This document shows positions 36,533 to 46,402 of a DNA stretch of 64,000 nt, piece by piece. The translations under genes were made by a program, and so were the position numbers. Under the pieces are notes generated by a model. It worked only from the letters and a program-made list of their open reading frames with translations. It made no database searches and was not told where the DNA came from. Source of the DNA: Rhizobium leguminosarum (lineage in GTDB: Bacteria; Pseudomonadota; Alphaproteobacteria; Rhizobiales; Rhizobiaceae); the NCBI RefSeq assembly GCF_004123835.1, contig NZ_MZMU01000011.1, positions 62,001 to 126,000 on the forward strand, given 5' to 3'. Numbering within the stretch: the stretch's first letter is position 1; the number at the start of each line of letters is the position of its first letter.

Positions 36533-37564
36533 TCAGGATTTCGCGGCCGGTTTTTCCACGTGGCCGCCGAAGCCCGCGCGCATCGCCGACAGCACCTTGT
36601 TGGCGAATTCGTCATTGTCGCGCGAAGAGAAGCGACCGTAGAGCGCAGCACTCAGCACCGGCGTCGGCACGCTTTCGTCGATTGCCGCCATGATCGTCCA
36701 GCGGCCTTCGCCGCTGTCCGAGACGCGGCCGGCATATTTCGACAGCGCAGGATCGGCATGCAGCGCATCGGCCGTAAGATCGAGCAGCCAGGAGGTGATG
36801 ACGCTGCCGCGGCGCCAGACTTCGGCGACATCCTGGAGGTTGAAATCATATTGGAAATGTTCCGGATGGGCGAGCGGCGCAGTCTCCGCATCGGCCACGT
36901 GCGAGGCAGCGCCGATATTGGCGTGTTTCAGAATATTGATACCTTCGGCATAGGCAGCCATCAGGCCGTATTCGATGCCGTTATGTACCATCTTGACGAA
37001 ATGACCGGCGCCATGTGGACCGCAATGCAGGTAACCCTGCTCCGCAGTGCTGGCAGCAGCGGCTTCGGCGCTCCGGTTCGGCGAGGCTTCCGTCTTGCCG
37101 ACGCCGGGCGCCAGCGTCGCGAAGATCGGGGAAAGGTGTTCGACGATGCCCTTCTCGCCGCCGATCATCAGGCAATAACCGCGCTCGAGGCCAAAGACGC
37201 CGCCGCTTGTGCCGACATCGACATAGTGGATGCCCTTGGTGATGAGGTCGGCGCCGCGGCGGATGTCGTCATGATAATAGGAGTTTCCGCCGTCGATGAC
37301 GATATCGCCATTCTCAAGCAGCGGCACCAGGCTCGCCAGTACCTTGTCGACGATCGCTGCCGGCAGCATCAGCCAGATCGCGCGCGGATGGGCGAGCTTC
37401 GAGACGAACTCCGCGAGCGAGGCACTGCCGGTCGCGCCGAGGCCTGCGAGCGCGGCAACGCTTTCCGGCCTGGCGTCGTAGACGACGCATTCGTGACCGC
37501 CTCGCATCAAGCGCTGGACCATATAATTGCCCATGCGGCCCAAACCAACCATGCCAAGCTGCAT
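36533..37564 (-). CDS. gnd: 6-phosphogluconate dehydrogenase (decarboxylating), short YqeC type
   Basis: Oxidises 6-phosphogluconate to ribulose-5-phosphate in the pentose phosphate route. It has 343 residues, the length of the GndA-like short, probably NAD-preferring form, not the 470-residue E. coli form. The Rossmann start MQLGMVGLGRMGNYMVQRL is clear, followed by DGGNSYYHDDIRR, VDVGTSGGVFGLERG, and GAGHFVKMVHNGIEYG with the catalytic lysine. The start at 37564 has AGGAGA upstream; the 47 extra residues in the open frame are rejected. A GA-repeat segment (AEAAAASTAEQG) near 195 is slightly unusual. Confidence 0.93.
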   Translation of the reverse strand: MQLGMVGLGRMGNYMVQRLMRGGHECVVYDARPESVAALAGLGATGSASLAEFVSKLAHPRAIWLMLPAAIVDKVLASLVPLLENGDIVIDGGNSYYHDDIRRGADLITKGIHYVDVGTSGGVFGLERGYCLMIGGEKGIVEHLSPIFATLAPGVGKTEASPNRSAEAAAASTAEQGYLHCGPHGAGHFVKMVHNGIEYGLMAAYAEGINILKHANIGAASHVADAETAPLAHPEHFQYDFNLQDVAEVWRRGSVITSWLLDLTADALHADPALSKYAGRVSDSGEGRWTIMAAIDESVPTPVLSAALYGRFSSRDNDEFANKVLSAMRAGFGGHVEKPAAKS

Positions 37565-37701
37565 AATGAATCTCCTGGAAACCGAAATGAAGTATCGAAT
37601 CCGGAAATTAGCACCCGCAGTGTGACAGGCAAGCAAAGTCTCGGTGATATTGGCGAATGCGACGATTGCGCCGCCGATCTTCTTGACAGCGACGCACTCG
37701 T

Positions 37702-38184
37702 TCAAACATCAGGGGCGCTGGCCGGCTCACCCTTCATTTCGCTGAGGAACATGCCTTCGCGCAGATTGATGCCGTATTCGACAAAGGCCTTCATGCAGCA
37801 AAGCATCTGCGTCCAGCCTTCGCAGTTGAGATAGGTGCCGCGCCGGCCGGCCTCATCTTGGCGCCAGCCGGTCTCGGCGATGGTCACCAGCGTGCCGCCG
37901 TCTTCCAGCGGCTTGAAGTTCATCTCCACCAGCGTCTTATAGGTCGTCTTGTCTTCGCCGGTGCCACCATCCCAGCGCAGCACGATGCGGCTTTCCGGCA
38001 CCAGATCGACGACCTCGACCGGCGCATCCTTCCACCACGTCACCGTGGTGCCCTTCACGAGCGGCGCGCTCGCTCCGCCGATCGTCGTGAAATAACTGCT
38101 GAGCTTCTTCGGGTTGACGACGGCATCGAACACTTCTGCGACAGGGCGGCCGATACGGCCGGAAACGCGGATTCCGAGAGACAT
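37702..38184 (-). CDS. SRPBCC/AHSA1-type ligand-binding protein
   Basis: 160 residues of the START-like fold: IRVSGRIGRPVAEVFDAVVNPKKLSSYF at the N-terminus, then TTVTWWKDAPVEVVDL and LVTIAETGWRQDEAGR, and GWTQMLCCMKAFVEYGI at the end. AGGAG lies nine bases before the ATG. Divergent from an ArsR-type regulator, the usual pairing for this AHSA1 group, and probably under its control. Ligand unknown. Confidence 0.9.
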   Translation of the reverse strand: MSLGIRVSGRIGRPVAEVFDAVVNPKKLSSYFTTIGGASAPLVKGTTVTWWKDAPVEVVDLVPESRIVLRWDGGTGEDKTTYKTLVEMNFKPLEDGGTLVTIAETGWRQDEAGRRGTYLNCEGWTQMLCCMKAFVEYGINLREGMFLSEMKGEPASAPDV

Positions 38185-38235
38185 GACACTTCTCCTCTTC
38201 TCCAGTGTGTTTGTTCCATTGTCCTTGGCGCCATT

Positions 38236-38255
38236 ATGTTATAAAAATATAACAT
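38236..38255. promoter_or_regulatory. Palindromic operator overlapping the ArsR start codon
   Basis: ATGTTAT (38236-38242) and ATAACAT (38249-38255) are perfect inverted arms around AAAAAT. The right arm contains the ATG of the ArsR gene. The AT-rich site sits between the two divergent genes, as expected for an ArsR dimer. Confidence 0.6.
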
Positions 38256-38586
38256 GTCAAGCGAATCAACCGACGACCCAGTCTTCAAGGCGCTGGCGCA
38301 TCATCGCCGCCGCGAAATCCTCGATCTGCTCAAGGACGGCCCTCGAACCACGGGGACCCTTTGCGAGATGTTTCCGGAGATGGATCGCTGTACGGTGATG
38401 CAGCATCTGAAGGTACTGGAAGAGGCTGACCTGGTCATTGCCAGGAAGGAAGGCCGCGAGCGCTGGAACCACCTGAACAGCCTGCCGATCAAACACATCT
38501 ATGACCGCTGGATCAGCGCCTATGCCGGCCATTCCCTGTCGATTCTCGACCGGCTGAAAGGCGATCTCGAGGGCCAGCCCGAATAA
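38254..38586 (+). CDS. ArsR-family winged-helix regulator
   Basis: 110 residues. The winged helix is clear: DDPVFKALAHHRRREILDLL, GTLCEMFPEMDRCTVMQHLKVLEEADLVIARKEGRERWNHLN. It has no metal-binding CxC motif, so the signal is probably not a metal. No Shine-Dalgarno is visible and the ATG lies inside a palindrome, suggesting a very short or leaderless transcript. It likely controls the divergent SRPBCC gene and itself. Confidence 0.92.
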   Translation: MSSESTDDPVFKALAHHRRREILDLLKDGPRTTGTLCEMFPEMDRCTVMQHLKVLEEADLVIARKEGRERWNHLNSLPIKHIYDRWISAYAGHSLSILDRLKGDLEGQPE

Positions 38587-38662
38587 TGATCCGGCCGCCC
38601 AACACCTTGCCGCCCGGCCGGCCGAAGCCTTATGCTGGCGAAAACGGCACGGGATCAGGCAG

Positions 38663-39199
38663 ATGACGATATCGGGGGCCGGCATACGCCGCATGCGGCT
38701 GCTGCGCAGCATGAAGCAGGGACATCTTGCCGAACTCCTCGGCGTCAACCAGGCGACGGTTTCGCGCTGGGAGCGCGATCAGCTCGCCCTCTCGCCCGAA
38801 CAGGCAATCAAGCTGGAACGGATTTTCGCCTCACCGCGACATACGGCAGTCGATGCGGCGCTAAAGCGGCTGGTCGAGGATTCCGTCCGGCCGGTGCATC
38901 TGATCTGCGACCGCACCCACCGGCTGCTCTCCGCCTCTCGCCGGCGGCAGGCGGAGTGGCGGGCGCCGCTCGACGCCTTTCTCGGCCATTCTCTGTTCTC
39001 CTACGCCTCCGCCGAAATCGCCGCCGCCGAGCAGTCGCTCGAAGAGCGCGGCTGGCATGAGGGCAGGCTATCGTCGCTGACCCTCGATACCGGCGCCAAC
39101 GGCAATGCGCTGTTGCCGATCGCCGCCGGCCGCGTCACCTGGGAACGGATCATGCTTTCCGACGGTAGCGCCGGCCGCCTTGTTACGACCATCGGCTGA
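38663..39199 (+). CDS. XRE-family regulator with a C-terminal sensor-like domain
   Basis: 178 residues. An HTH_3 domain lies at about 8-60 (IRRMRLLRSMKQGHLAELLGVNQATVSRWERDQLALSP). The C-terminal two-thirds has no family I recognise (PVHLICDRTHRLLSASRRRQAEW, LSSLTLDTGANGNALLPIAAGRVTWERIML); it may be a ligand-binding domain. SD evidence is weak (CAGGCAG). Its target is unknown; an NAD-dependent epimerase gene follows after 98 bases. Confidence 0.88.
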   Translation: MTISGAGIRRMRLLRSMKQGHLAELLGVNQATVSRWERDQLALSPEQAIKLERIFASPRHTAVDAALKRLVEDSVRPVHLICDRTHRLLSASRRRQAEWRAPLDAFLGHSLFSYASAEIAAAEQSLEERGWHEGRLSSLTLDTGANGNALLPIAAGRVTWERIMLSDGSAGRLVTTIG

Positions 39200-39297
39200 G
39201 CCTCAAGCTTTCCTGCACTCCCATGCATAATTTATGCGTTGTCCGGAAACGTCAGTCTTTATAGCGTCCGCCGCCTAAACGGTCAGGAGACGATGTG

Positions 39298-40281
39298 ATG
39301 ACGATACTGGTGACGGGAAGTGCCGGCCATCTCGGCGAGGCGCTGATGCGGACCTTGAGGGCGGAAGGCCGCTGGGTGCGCGGCATCGATATCAAGTCCT
39401 CGGCTTTTACCGACATGGTCGGCTCGATCAGCGATCGCGCCTTCATCAGGCAGGCGATGTCAGGCATCAGCCACGTCATCCATGCCGCGACGCTGCACAA
39501 GCCGCATGTGGCGACCCACGACAATTACGATTTCCTCGACACCAATATCGCCGGCACACTCAACGTGCTCGAAGAAGCGGCCGCAGCAGGCGTTGCAAGC
39601 TTCGTCTTCACCAGCACCACCAGCACCTTCGGCGCGGCATTGACGCCGGCTGCCGGCGAACCGGCAGCCTGGGTGACTGAGGACGTGCTTCCCGCCGCGA
39701 AAAACATCTACGGCGCGACGAAGCTCGCCGCCGAAGGTCTGTGCGAACTCTTCGCCCGCAGATCCGGCCTGCCGGTCGCCATTCTCAGGACGTCGCGTTT
39801 CTTTCCCGAGAACGACGACGATCCTAACATTCGCAACCTCTATTCAGCAGAGAATGCCCAGGCCAACGAGCTTCTTCACCGCCGCGTCGATATCAGCGAC
39901 GCGGTCGGCGCCCATCTGTTGGCGCTCGAAAGGGCGCCGGCGATCGGCTTCGGCCGCTACATCGTCTCCGCCACGACGCCATTTTCGGCGAGCGATCTTG
40001 CCGCGATCCGGCACGACGCGCCTCACGTCGTCGAACGACTGTTCCCGGGTGCTGATGCACTCTATGCCGAACGAGGCTGGAAAATGTTCCCGACACTCGA
40101 CCGCGTCTACGTCAACGAACGCGCAAGGCGGGAGCTCGGCTGGCAGCCGCGATATGATTTCCGTTTCGTGCTCGATTGCCTGCGCGACAACAAGGAATGG
40201 CGAAGCCCCTTGGCGCTGGATGTCGGCTCCAAAGGCTACCACGACGAGGTCTTTGCCGAGGGGCCTTACCCGGTCGGATAG
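39298..40281 (+). CDS. NAD(P)-dependent epimerase/dehydratase
   Basis: 327 residues of the extended SDR family: Rossmann motif TGSAGHLGEALMRTL, HVIHAATLHKPH, FVFTSTTSTFGAALTP, and YGATKLAAEGLCELFARRSG with the Tyr-x-x-x-Lys pair. AGGAGA supports the ATG at 39298 rather than the ATG/GTG just before. Sugar or steroid-like substrate not predictable. It may be a target of the upstream XRE regulator. Confidence 0.9.
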   Translation: MTILVTGSAGHLGEALMRTLRAEGRWVRGIDIKSSAFTDMVGSISDRAFIRQAMSGISHVIHAATLHKPHVATHDNYDFLDTNIAGTLNVLEEAAAAGVASFVFTSTTSTFGAALTPAAGEPAAWVTEDVLPAAKNIYGATKLAAEGLCELFARRSGLPVAILRTSRFFPENDDDPNIRNLYSAENAQANELLHRRVDISDAVGAHLLALERAPAIGFGRYIVSATTPFSASDLAAIRHDAPHVVERLFPGADALYAERGWKMFPTLDRVYVNERARRELGWQPRYDFRFVLDCLRDNKEWRSPLALDVGSKGYHDEVFAEGPYPVG

Positions 40282-40527
40282 AGCAGCGAGCTGAAATGCG
40301 GATATGCAAAAGCCTCACACCTTTTGGCATGGGCTTTTCACTGAAAAGCGTCATCCAGACATCATGATCCCGTCATAGACCGTCTGCCGGGGATATGGGG
40401 TGACGAAATCCAGGGCGTGTTGTGCCATCGGGAAATCGAATCCAGGCCGGGGGTGTCATTTGAAGCGGTGTCCAGCCTGCGGGCGGGAAGCCGCCTCGAG
40501 AGCGCTTTTGACCGAGAGGGTATTTCC

Positions 40528-42015
40528 ATGAAGAATCTCAGACCTTACACAGCGCGGCTGTTCGCCGCGGTTCTTGCGGCATCCGCCGCCGTTCCGGCCG
40601 TCGCAATGGCCGAGAATTCCGCCACCGTCGGCGGCCTCACCTTCGTCAACAAGGGCCTGGTGGGCATCGGCCGCATTCCGGCCAACCAGCGTGACAAATT
40701 CGGCGAGACCTTCGGTTCCGGCTCGGGCATGGCGATCGATCCCGCCGCCTGGAGCCGCGACGGCGCTACCTACAAGGGCACGCTCTACCTGTTGCCCGAT
40801 CGCGGTTATAACGCCGTCGGCACCGTTGATTACCGGCCACGCCTGAACACCATCTCGATCGGCCTGACGCCGACCGCTCCGGGTGCGGCACCCGAGACCG
40901 GCAAGGAACAGTCGGGCGTTGACGCAAAGCTGGTCCATTCCACGCCCTTCGTCGACGACAAAGGCGGCGACATGACCGGTCTCGACCCGGAATCCGGCGT
41001 CCGCCCCGCTGCCGGCAATTTTCCGCCACTGCCGCAGGCGGTGAACGGCAAGATTGCGCTCGACAATGAAGCCATCATCCGCATGGCCGACGGCAGCATG
41101 TTCGTCAGTGACGAATACGGTCCTTATATCTACCACTTCTCGGCCGACGGCCACCTCCTGTCTGCCACCCAGCCGCCGAAGGCGCTTTTGCCGATGCGCA
41201 AGGGCGCGTTGAGCTTTGCCTCCAACAATCCCGGCCCCGGCGCCTCCGCTCCGGACCCGAAGGATCCGGAGACCGGCCGCCAGAACAACCAGGGTCTCGA
41301 AGGCATGGCGATGACGCCGGACGGTAAGTTCATCATATCAGTGCTGCAATCGGCTGCCCGCCAGGACGGCGGCGATTCCGGCTCGACCCGCCAGAATACC
41401 CGCGCCATGATCTATGACGCCGCCGATCCCGATCACCTGAAGCTGGTGCACGAATATGTCGTGCCGCTGCCGGTCTTCAAGGACGCCAAGGACAAGACGA
41501 CGATCGCCGCCGAGAGCGAAATCGTTGCTCTTTCCGACAAGACCTTCCTGATGCTCACCCGTGACAGCGGCAACGGCCAGGGCCTGAAAGGCGAGACCTC
41601 GCTCTACCGCAAGGTCGACATCGTCGACGTTTCCGCCGCGACCGACATTGCCGGCAGCGATTTCGATGACGGCAAGCCGATCGCGCCGAAGGGCGTCGTC
41701 GATCCCTCGCTGACACAGGCGACGCTGACACCCTTCATCGACCTCAACGACAAGGCCGATCTCGCCCGCTTCGGCCTGCACAACGGCGCGCCGAACGACA
41801 AGAGCAATCTATCGGAAAAATGGGAGGCCATGGGTCTTGCGAGCGTTCTCGACCCGAACCTGCCGGACGACTATTTCCTGTTCGTCGTCAATGACAACGA
41901 CTTCTTGACGCAGGATGGTTTCCAGGTGGGTGCCGCCTACAAGGCGGACGGCGGTGCCGACGTCGACACCATGTTCCAGGTCTTCCAGGTCACCCTTCCA
42001 GGCCTGAAGAAGTAA
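40528..42015 (+). CDS. Exported esterase-like phytase-family protein
   Basis: 495 residues with a signal peptide (about 1-28, ending VAMAEN). The remainder matches the esterase-like activity of phytase domain (Phytase-like): GSGMAIDPAAWSRDGATYKGTLYLLPDRGYN, DNEAIIRMADGSMFVSDEYGPYIYHF, NNQGLEGMAMTPDGKFIISVLQSA and a C-terminal DDYFLFVVNDNDFLTQDGF. Found widely in alphaproteobacteria as a probable beta-propeller hydrolase; phytate cleavage is not proven. The start at 40528 follows GAGAGGG; the longer open frame has no signal. Single-gene unit. Confidence 0.88.
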   Translation: MKNLRPYTARLFAAVLAASAAVPAVAMAENSATVGGLTFVNKGLVGIGRIPANQRDKFGETFGSGSGMAIDPAAWSRDGATYKGTLYLLPDRGYNAVGTVDYRPRLNTISIGLTPTAPGAAPETGKEQSGVDAKLVHSTPFVDDKGGDMTGLDPESGVRPAAGNFPPLPQAVNGKIALDNEAIIRMADGSMFVSDEYGPYIYHFSADGHLLSATQPPKALLPMRKGALSFASNNPGPGASAPDPKDPETGRQNNQGLEGMAMTPDGKFIISVLQSAARQDGGDSGSTRQNTRAMIYDAADPDHLKLVHEYVVPLPVFKDAKDKTTIAAESEIVALSDKTFLMLTRDSGNGQGLKGETSLYRKVDIVDVSAATDIAGSDFDDGKPIAPKGVVDPSLTQATLTPFIDLNDKADLARFGLHNGAPNDKSNLSEKWEAMGLASVLDPNLPDDYFLFVVNDNDFLTQDGFQVGAAYKADGGADVDTMFQVFQVTLPGLKK

Positions 42016-42082
42016 CGAAGCCGCTGAAAAAGGGACGGACGCGCAAACCGCGCGTTCGCCCGCCATATCTAAAAGGAAAGGG

Positions 42083-42241
42083 TGCGATCCACGACCACCG
42101 ATGGATGTTTACGATCCTGGGTGCCTACAAACGTAGGTGGGCGCCGTGTGTCCAGGCCCACGGGCCTGGCCAGGGACAGCTCCCTTTGGATCGAGTATGG
42201 CCCCAGGGATTGTGGTTCCTGTCGAGAGGCGCAGACCGCAT
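42083..42241 (-). ncRNA. ssrS: 6S RNA candidate downstream of zapA
   Basis: The minus strand can fold into a long interrupted rod: closing stem TGCGGTC (42234-42240) with GATCGCA (42083-42089), then ACCAC/GTGGT, CCTGGG/CCCAGG and an apical CCAGGCC/GGCCTGG stem, with a side hairpin CCTAC-GTTT-GTAGG. The outer stem contains a G-U pair that would be A-C on the other strand, favouring the minus strand. The length of about 160 nt and the position after zapA fit alphaproteobacterial 6S. A TTATAT box lies seven bases before the predicted 5' end. The identity depends on structure and context, not on a model search. Confidence 0.6.
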
Positions 42242-42309
42242 GCCGATATATAAGGTCGTTTGTGCTGACGCGCCAGTGGCGACGGAAGGCCGCCCCTATT
42301 TATTTGAGA

Positions 42310-42687
42310 TCAATTGAGTTCGGGTGCGGACCGGCCGTTCAGCTTGTCGGTGATGCCGCGGATGCGGCTCGACACTTCACTGAGCGCCGCCGCAAGATTT
42401 TCCTCGGTCCGGGCGGTGGCGGCAAGCACCGTATCGCGATTGCCGCGCAGCGTCTCGAGTTCGGACTCCAATCCGGCGACACGGCGCGTCAGCTCGGCAA
42501 TCTCGTCCATGATCATGATGCCGGCCATGACGGTGATCCTGAGATCGCCGATTTCCCCGAACTGATCCTTGAGATGGCCGACATAGCGGTCGAAGCGGGT
42601 GGCGAGATCGGTCAGGTGATCCTCCTGCCCTTCCTCGCAAGCCATGCGATAGGCCTTGCCGTCGATCGTTACCGTCACCTGCGCCAT
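42310..42687 (-). CDS. zapA: Cell division protein ZapA
   Basis: 125 residues. Small FtsZ-bundling protein that stabilises the Z ring. MAQVTVTIDGKAYRMACEEGQ and HLKDQFGEIGDLRITVMAGIMIMDE are family signatures, and a C-terminal coiled coil (LTRRVAGLESELETLRG...NLAAALSEVSSRI) runs to the end. Its gene follows DUF4164 by 15 bases on the same strand, the standard rhizobial order, with the 6S RNA candidate behind it. Confidence 0.95.
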   Translation of the reverse strand: MAQVTVTIDGKAYRMACEEGQEDHLTDLATRFDRYVGHLKDQFGEIGDLRITVMAGIMIMDEIAELTRRVAGLESELETLRGNRDTVLAATARTEENLAAALSEVSSRIRGITDKLNGRSAPELN

Positions 42688-42702
42688 GCCAAACTCTTTC
42701 TA

Positions 42703-42978
42703 TCAGCGATCCAGAACTGCGCGGATCGTTTCCATGGCCGTCACCAGCCGCCGCGATACCTCGCGATTGACCTCTTCCAGCCGGTTGGCGCGGAATTCGG
42801 CCTGGTCGAGCTCCTGCGCCAGCCGCGAACGGTCGGCGTGCACACGCCGCACCTCGCCCTCGATCTCGCCCTGCTCGCGCTGCCGCTCGACGCGCATGTC
42901 GACGGCGTTTTCGAGGCTCGATATCGCCTGTCTCAATTCGTTGAGCGCTGCTTCCATGGTTTTGCCTGTGGGCATCAT
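42703..42978 (-). CDS. DUF4164 coiled-coil protein
   Basis: 91 residues, nearly all coiled coil (MEAALNELRQAISSLENAVDMRVERQREQGEIEGEVR, LAQELDQAEFRANRLEEVNREVSRRL). Found in rhizobia next to zapA; thought to work in cell division, but untested. The start is MMPTG at 42978; the longer N-terminus in this family begins the same way. Confidence 0.87.
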   Translation of the reverse strand: MMPTGKTMEAALNELRQAISSLENAVDMRVERQREQGEIEGEVRRVHADRSRLAQELDQAEFRANRLEEVNREVSRRLVTAMETIRAVLDR

Positions 42979-43311
42979 GTCTTTCCGATTCGCGCGCAGG
43001 ATCCGCGAATCGGCACGCCGCGCCGATCCTGCGATTTAAAAAGGATATGCAGCTCGCCGACGGCCCGTCAATAAATCCTGTCCCTTGCCCACCGGCCTAT
43101 CCTGTGGATGAGCGTTTTACATAGGCTCGTCACATCAGATTCGTCATTTGTACAATCGCGCGATCAAATGTCAAAAATCGCCGCCGCCAGCCCGGATTTG
43201 GCCTGCCATTTATTGACTTGCCCGTCCCAACTGCTATGTCTCTGCCGCTTTCACTCGATGGTCTTGGAGGCTCGAGGCCATCCCCCGACACCCGGAACTT
43301 GCGGAAAAGCC
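42979..43311. other. 333-bp divergent control region between DUF4164-zapA and tkt
   Basis: It contains an inverted repeat, CGATTCGCG...CGCGAATCG at about 42987-43014, and the tkt promoter at 43213-43240. No small open frame with a ribosome binding site is seen. Confidence 0.6.
43213..43240 (+). promoter_or_regulatory. Probable tkt promoter
   Basis: TTGACT (43213-43218) is followed at 15-16 bases by CTATGT/TATGTC (43234-43240). It gives a leader of about 65 bases before the tkt start. Confidence 0.5.
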
Positions 43312-45285
43312 ATGACCTCTCCCGAACAACACGACCGGATGGCGAATGCGATCCGTTTTCTTGCCATGGACGCCGTCGAAAAGGCGAACTCCGGCCACCC
43401 GGGCATGCCGATGGGCATGGCTGACGTGGCAACGGTCCTGTTCACCAAATATCTGAAGTTCGATCCGAAGAAGCCGCACTGGCCGAACCGCGATCGCTTC
43501 GTGCTGTCGGCCGGCCATGGCTCGATGCTGCTCTATTCGCTGCTGTATCTGACCGGCTATCCTGACATGACGATCGAAGATCTGAAGCAGTTCCGTCAGC
43601 TCGGATCGAAGACCGCCGGCCATCCGGAATACGGCCACGCGACCGGCATCGAAACGACGACCGGTCCGCTCGGCCAGGGTATTGCCAATTCCGTCGGCAT
43701 GGCGATTGCCGAACGCAAGCTGCGCGAGGAGTTCGGCTCCGATCTCCAGGATCACTATACCTATGCGATCTGCGGCGACGGCTGCCTGATGGAGGGCATC
43801 AGCCATGAAGCCATCGCGCTCGCTGGCCACCTGAAGCTCAACAAGCTCATCCTGTTCTGGGACAACAACTCGATCACCATCGACGGCGCCGTGTCGCTGT
43901 CGGACTCCACCGATCAGATCGCCCGCTTCAAGGCGGTACACTGGAACACGATCGAGATTGACGGTCACGATCAGGCCGCTATCGCTGACGCGATCGAAGC
44001 TGCCCACAAGTCCGACCGCCCGACCTTCATCGCCTGCAAGACGATCATCGGCTTCGGCGCCCCGAACAAGCAGGGCACCCACAAGGTCCACGGCAACCCG
44101 CTCGGCGCCGAAGAAATTGCGGCCACCCGCAAGGCACTGAACTGGGAAGCCGAAGCCTTCGTTATCCCGGCGGACGTTCTCGACAGCTGGCGTGCAGCCG
44201 GCGCCCGCTCCGTCGACCTCGTCAAGACCTGGGAAGACGGCCTCGCCAAGGCTCCGGCCAGGGCCGAGTTCACCCGCCGCATGGCAGGCGAGCTGCCGGA
44301 AGGCTTCGACGCTGCGATCAGCGCATATAAGAAGAAGCTCGCCGAGACCAAGCCGACGGTTGCGACCCGCAAGGCTTCGGAAGACGCGCTTGAGGTCATC
44401 AACGGCTTCCTTCCGGAAACGCTCGGCGGCTCCGCCGACCTGACGCCGTCGAACAACACCAAGACCAGCCAGATGCATTCGATCACGCCGACGGATTTCG
44501 CCGGTCGTTACATGCATTGGGGCATCCGCGAGCATGGCATGGCGTCTGCCATGAACGGCATTGCGCTGCATGGCGGCCTCATCCCCTATAGCGGCGGCTT
44601 CCTGATCTTCTCGGATTATTGCCGCCCGCCCATCCGCCTTGCTTCGCTGATGGGCATCCGCGTCATTCACGTCCTGACGCATGACTCGATCGGCGTCGGC
44701 GAGGACGGCCCGACGCACCAGCCGGTCGAACAGCTCGCCGGTCTGCGCGCCATCCCGAACCTGATGGTCTTCCGTCCGGCCGACGCCACGGAAACGGCGG
44801 AATGCTGGCAGATCGCCATCAAGACGCACAACCGTCCTTCGGGTCTTGCTCTGACCCGTCAGAACCTGCTCGCAGCCCGCACCGAATTCAGCGAAAAGAA
44901 CCTTTGCGAACAGGGCGCCTATGTGCTCGCTGGCATTGCCGACGCCAAGGTGACGATCTTCGCCTCCGGCTCGGAAGTCGAAATCGCCGTTGCGGCCCGT
45001 ACGGCGCTGGAAGCCAAGGGCGTCACCGTCCGCGTCGTATCGGTTCCCTGCACGGAATTGTTCTTCGAGCAGCCGGAAGCCTATCGCAAGGAGATCCTCG
45101 GCAACTCGCCGGTCAAGATCGCCGTCGAAGCCGCCGTTCGCGAAGGCTGGGATGCTTTCATCGGACCGGAAGGCACCTTCATCGGCATGAAGAGCTTCGG
45201 CGCTTCCGGCCCGGTCAAGGAAGTCTACAAGCATTTCGGCATCACTGCCGACGCCGTCGTTGCGGCCGCGGAAGCAAAGCTTTAA
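43312..45285 (+). CDS. tkt: Transketolase
   Basis: Thiamine-diphosphate enzyme of the pentose phosphate pathway and, with gap, pgk and fba, of lower carbon metabolism. It has 657 residues. [19 protein letters not shown] at the start and the ThDP motif [13 protein letters not shown]...[10 protein letters not shown] are present, plus the pyrimidine-domain [20 protein letters not shown] and C-terminal [15 protein letters not shown]. The start [12 protein letters not shown] at 43312 has GGAAA upstream; 68 residues of open frame before it are non-coding. Followed by gap after 83 bases. Confidence 0.97.
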   Translation: MTSPEQHDRMANAIRFLAMDAVEKANSGHPGMPMGMADVATVLFTKYLKFDPKKPHWPNRDRFVLSAGHGSMLLYSLLYLTGYPDMTIEDLKQFRQLGSKTAGHPEYGHATGIETTTGPLGQGIANSVGMAIAERKLREEFGSDLQDHYTYAICGDGCLMEGISHEAIALAGHLKLNKLILFWDNNSITIDGAVSLSDSTDQIARFKAVHWNTIEIDGHDQAAIADAIEAAHKSDRPTFIACKTIIGFGAPNKQGTHKVHGNPLGAEEIAATRKALNWEAEAFVIPADVLDSWRAAGARSVDLVKTWEDGLAKAPARAEFTRRMAGELPEGFDAAISAYKKKLAETKPTVATRKASEDALEVINGFLPETLGGSADLTPSNNTKTSQMHSITPTDFAGRYMHWGIREHGMASAMNGIALHGGLIPYSGGFLIFSDYCRPPIRLASLMGIRVIHVLTHDSIGVGEDGPTHQPVEQLAGLRAIPNLMVFRPADATETAECWQIAIKTHNRPSGLALTRQNLLAARTEFSEKNLCEQGAYVLAGIADAKVTIFASGSEVEIAVAARTALEAKGVTVRVVSVPCTELFFEQPEAYRKEILGNSPVKIAVEAAVREGWDAFIGPEGTFIGMKSFGASGPVKEVYKHFGITADAVVAAAEAKL

Positions 45286-45368
45286 TGAGGGCGCCTTGAG
45301 GCGCTCTCCATCTCCTCAAATCCAGGCCCTCATCTATCGGGGCCCTACTCTATCGGGAGTGAATGAAC

Positions 45369-46379
45369 ATGACAGTCAAGGTTGCCATTAACGGTTTCGG
45401 CCGCATCGGCCGCAACGTCCTTCGCGCCATCGTCGAATCCGGCCGCACCGACATCGAAGTCGTCGCCATCAACGATCTCGGCCCGGTCGAAACCAACGCC
45501 CACCTGCTGCGCTACGACTCAATCCACGGCCGCTTCCCGGCAACGGTGAAGGTCGAGGGTGACTCGATCATCGTCGGCAACGGCAAGCCGATCAAGGTCA
45601 CGGCAATCAAGGATCCGGCAACGCTTCCGCACCGCGAACTCGGCGTCGACATCGCGATGGAATGCACCGGCATCTTCACCGCCCGCGACAAGGCTGCCGC
45701 TCATCTGACTGCCGGCGCCAAGCGCGTCATCGTCTCGGCTCCTGCCGACGGCGCCGACCTGACGGTCGTCTTCGGCGTCAACGATGACCAGCTCACCAAG
45801 GAGCACATGGTCATCTCCAACGCGTCCTGCACCACCAACTGCCTGGTGCCGGTCGTGAAGGTTCTCGACGACGCCGTCGGCATCGACCATGGTTTCATGA
45901 CGACCATCCACTCCTACACCGGCGACCAGCCGACGCTCGACACGATGCACAAGGACCTGTATCGCGCCCGCGCTGCTGCCCTCTCCATGATCCCGACCTC
46001 GACGGGCGCTGCCAAGGCTGTCGGCCTCGTCATGCCGCACCTCAAGGGCAAGCTCGACGGCACCTCGATCCGCGTTCCGACCCCGAACGTTTCCGTCGTC
46101 GACTTCAAGTTCGTCGCCAAGAAGGCGACCAGCGTCGGCGAAATCAACGAAGCCATCAAGGCTGCTGCAAACGGCAAGCTGAAGGGCATCCTCGGCTACA
46201 CCGACGAGCCGCTCGTCTCCCGTGACTTCAACCACGACAGCCACTCCTCGATCTTCGCAACCGATCAGACCAAGGTCATGGAAGGCAACTTCGTGCGCGT
46301 TCTGTCCTGGTACGATAACGAGTGGGGCTTCTCCAGCCGCATGTCCGACACGGCAGTCGCTTTCGCCAAGCTCATCTGA
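45369..46379 (+). CDS. gap: Glyceraldehyde-3-phosphate dehydrogenase
   Basis: 336 residues. The NAD-binding start is [21 protein letters not shown]. The catalytic Cys lies in [19 protein letters not shown] near residue 153, and the [22 protein letters not shown] and [12 protein letters not shown] segments are present. The start MTVKVAING at 45369 has GGAG nine bases upstream; a second ATG six bases earlier is too close to that site. A terminator follows 24 bases after the stop. Confidence 0.97.
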   Translation: MTVKVAINGFGRIGRNVLRAIVESGRTDIEVVAINDLGPVETNAHLLRYDSIHGRFPATVKVEGDSIIVGNGKPIKVTAIKDPATLPHRELGVDIAMECTGIFTARDKAAAHLTAGAKRVIVSAPADGADLTVVFGVNDDQLTKEHMVISNASCTTNCLVPVVKVLDDAVGIDHGFMTTIHSYTGDQPTLDTMHKDLYRARAAALSMIPTSTGAAKAVGLVMPHLKGKLDGTSIRVPTPNVSVVDFKFVAKKATSVGEINEAIKAAANGKLKGILGYTDEPLVSRDFNHDSHSSIFATDQTKVMEGNFVRVLSWYDNEWGFSSRMSDTAVAFAKLI

Positions 46380-46402
46380 GCGCTCTTGAGGCATCGACAT
46401 GC

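Noticed and set aside
42105..42317. 70-residue plus-strand frame upstream of zapA
   Set aside because: Lies within the structured 6S RNA candidate, has no Shine-Dalgarno and a protein-unlike composition.
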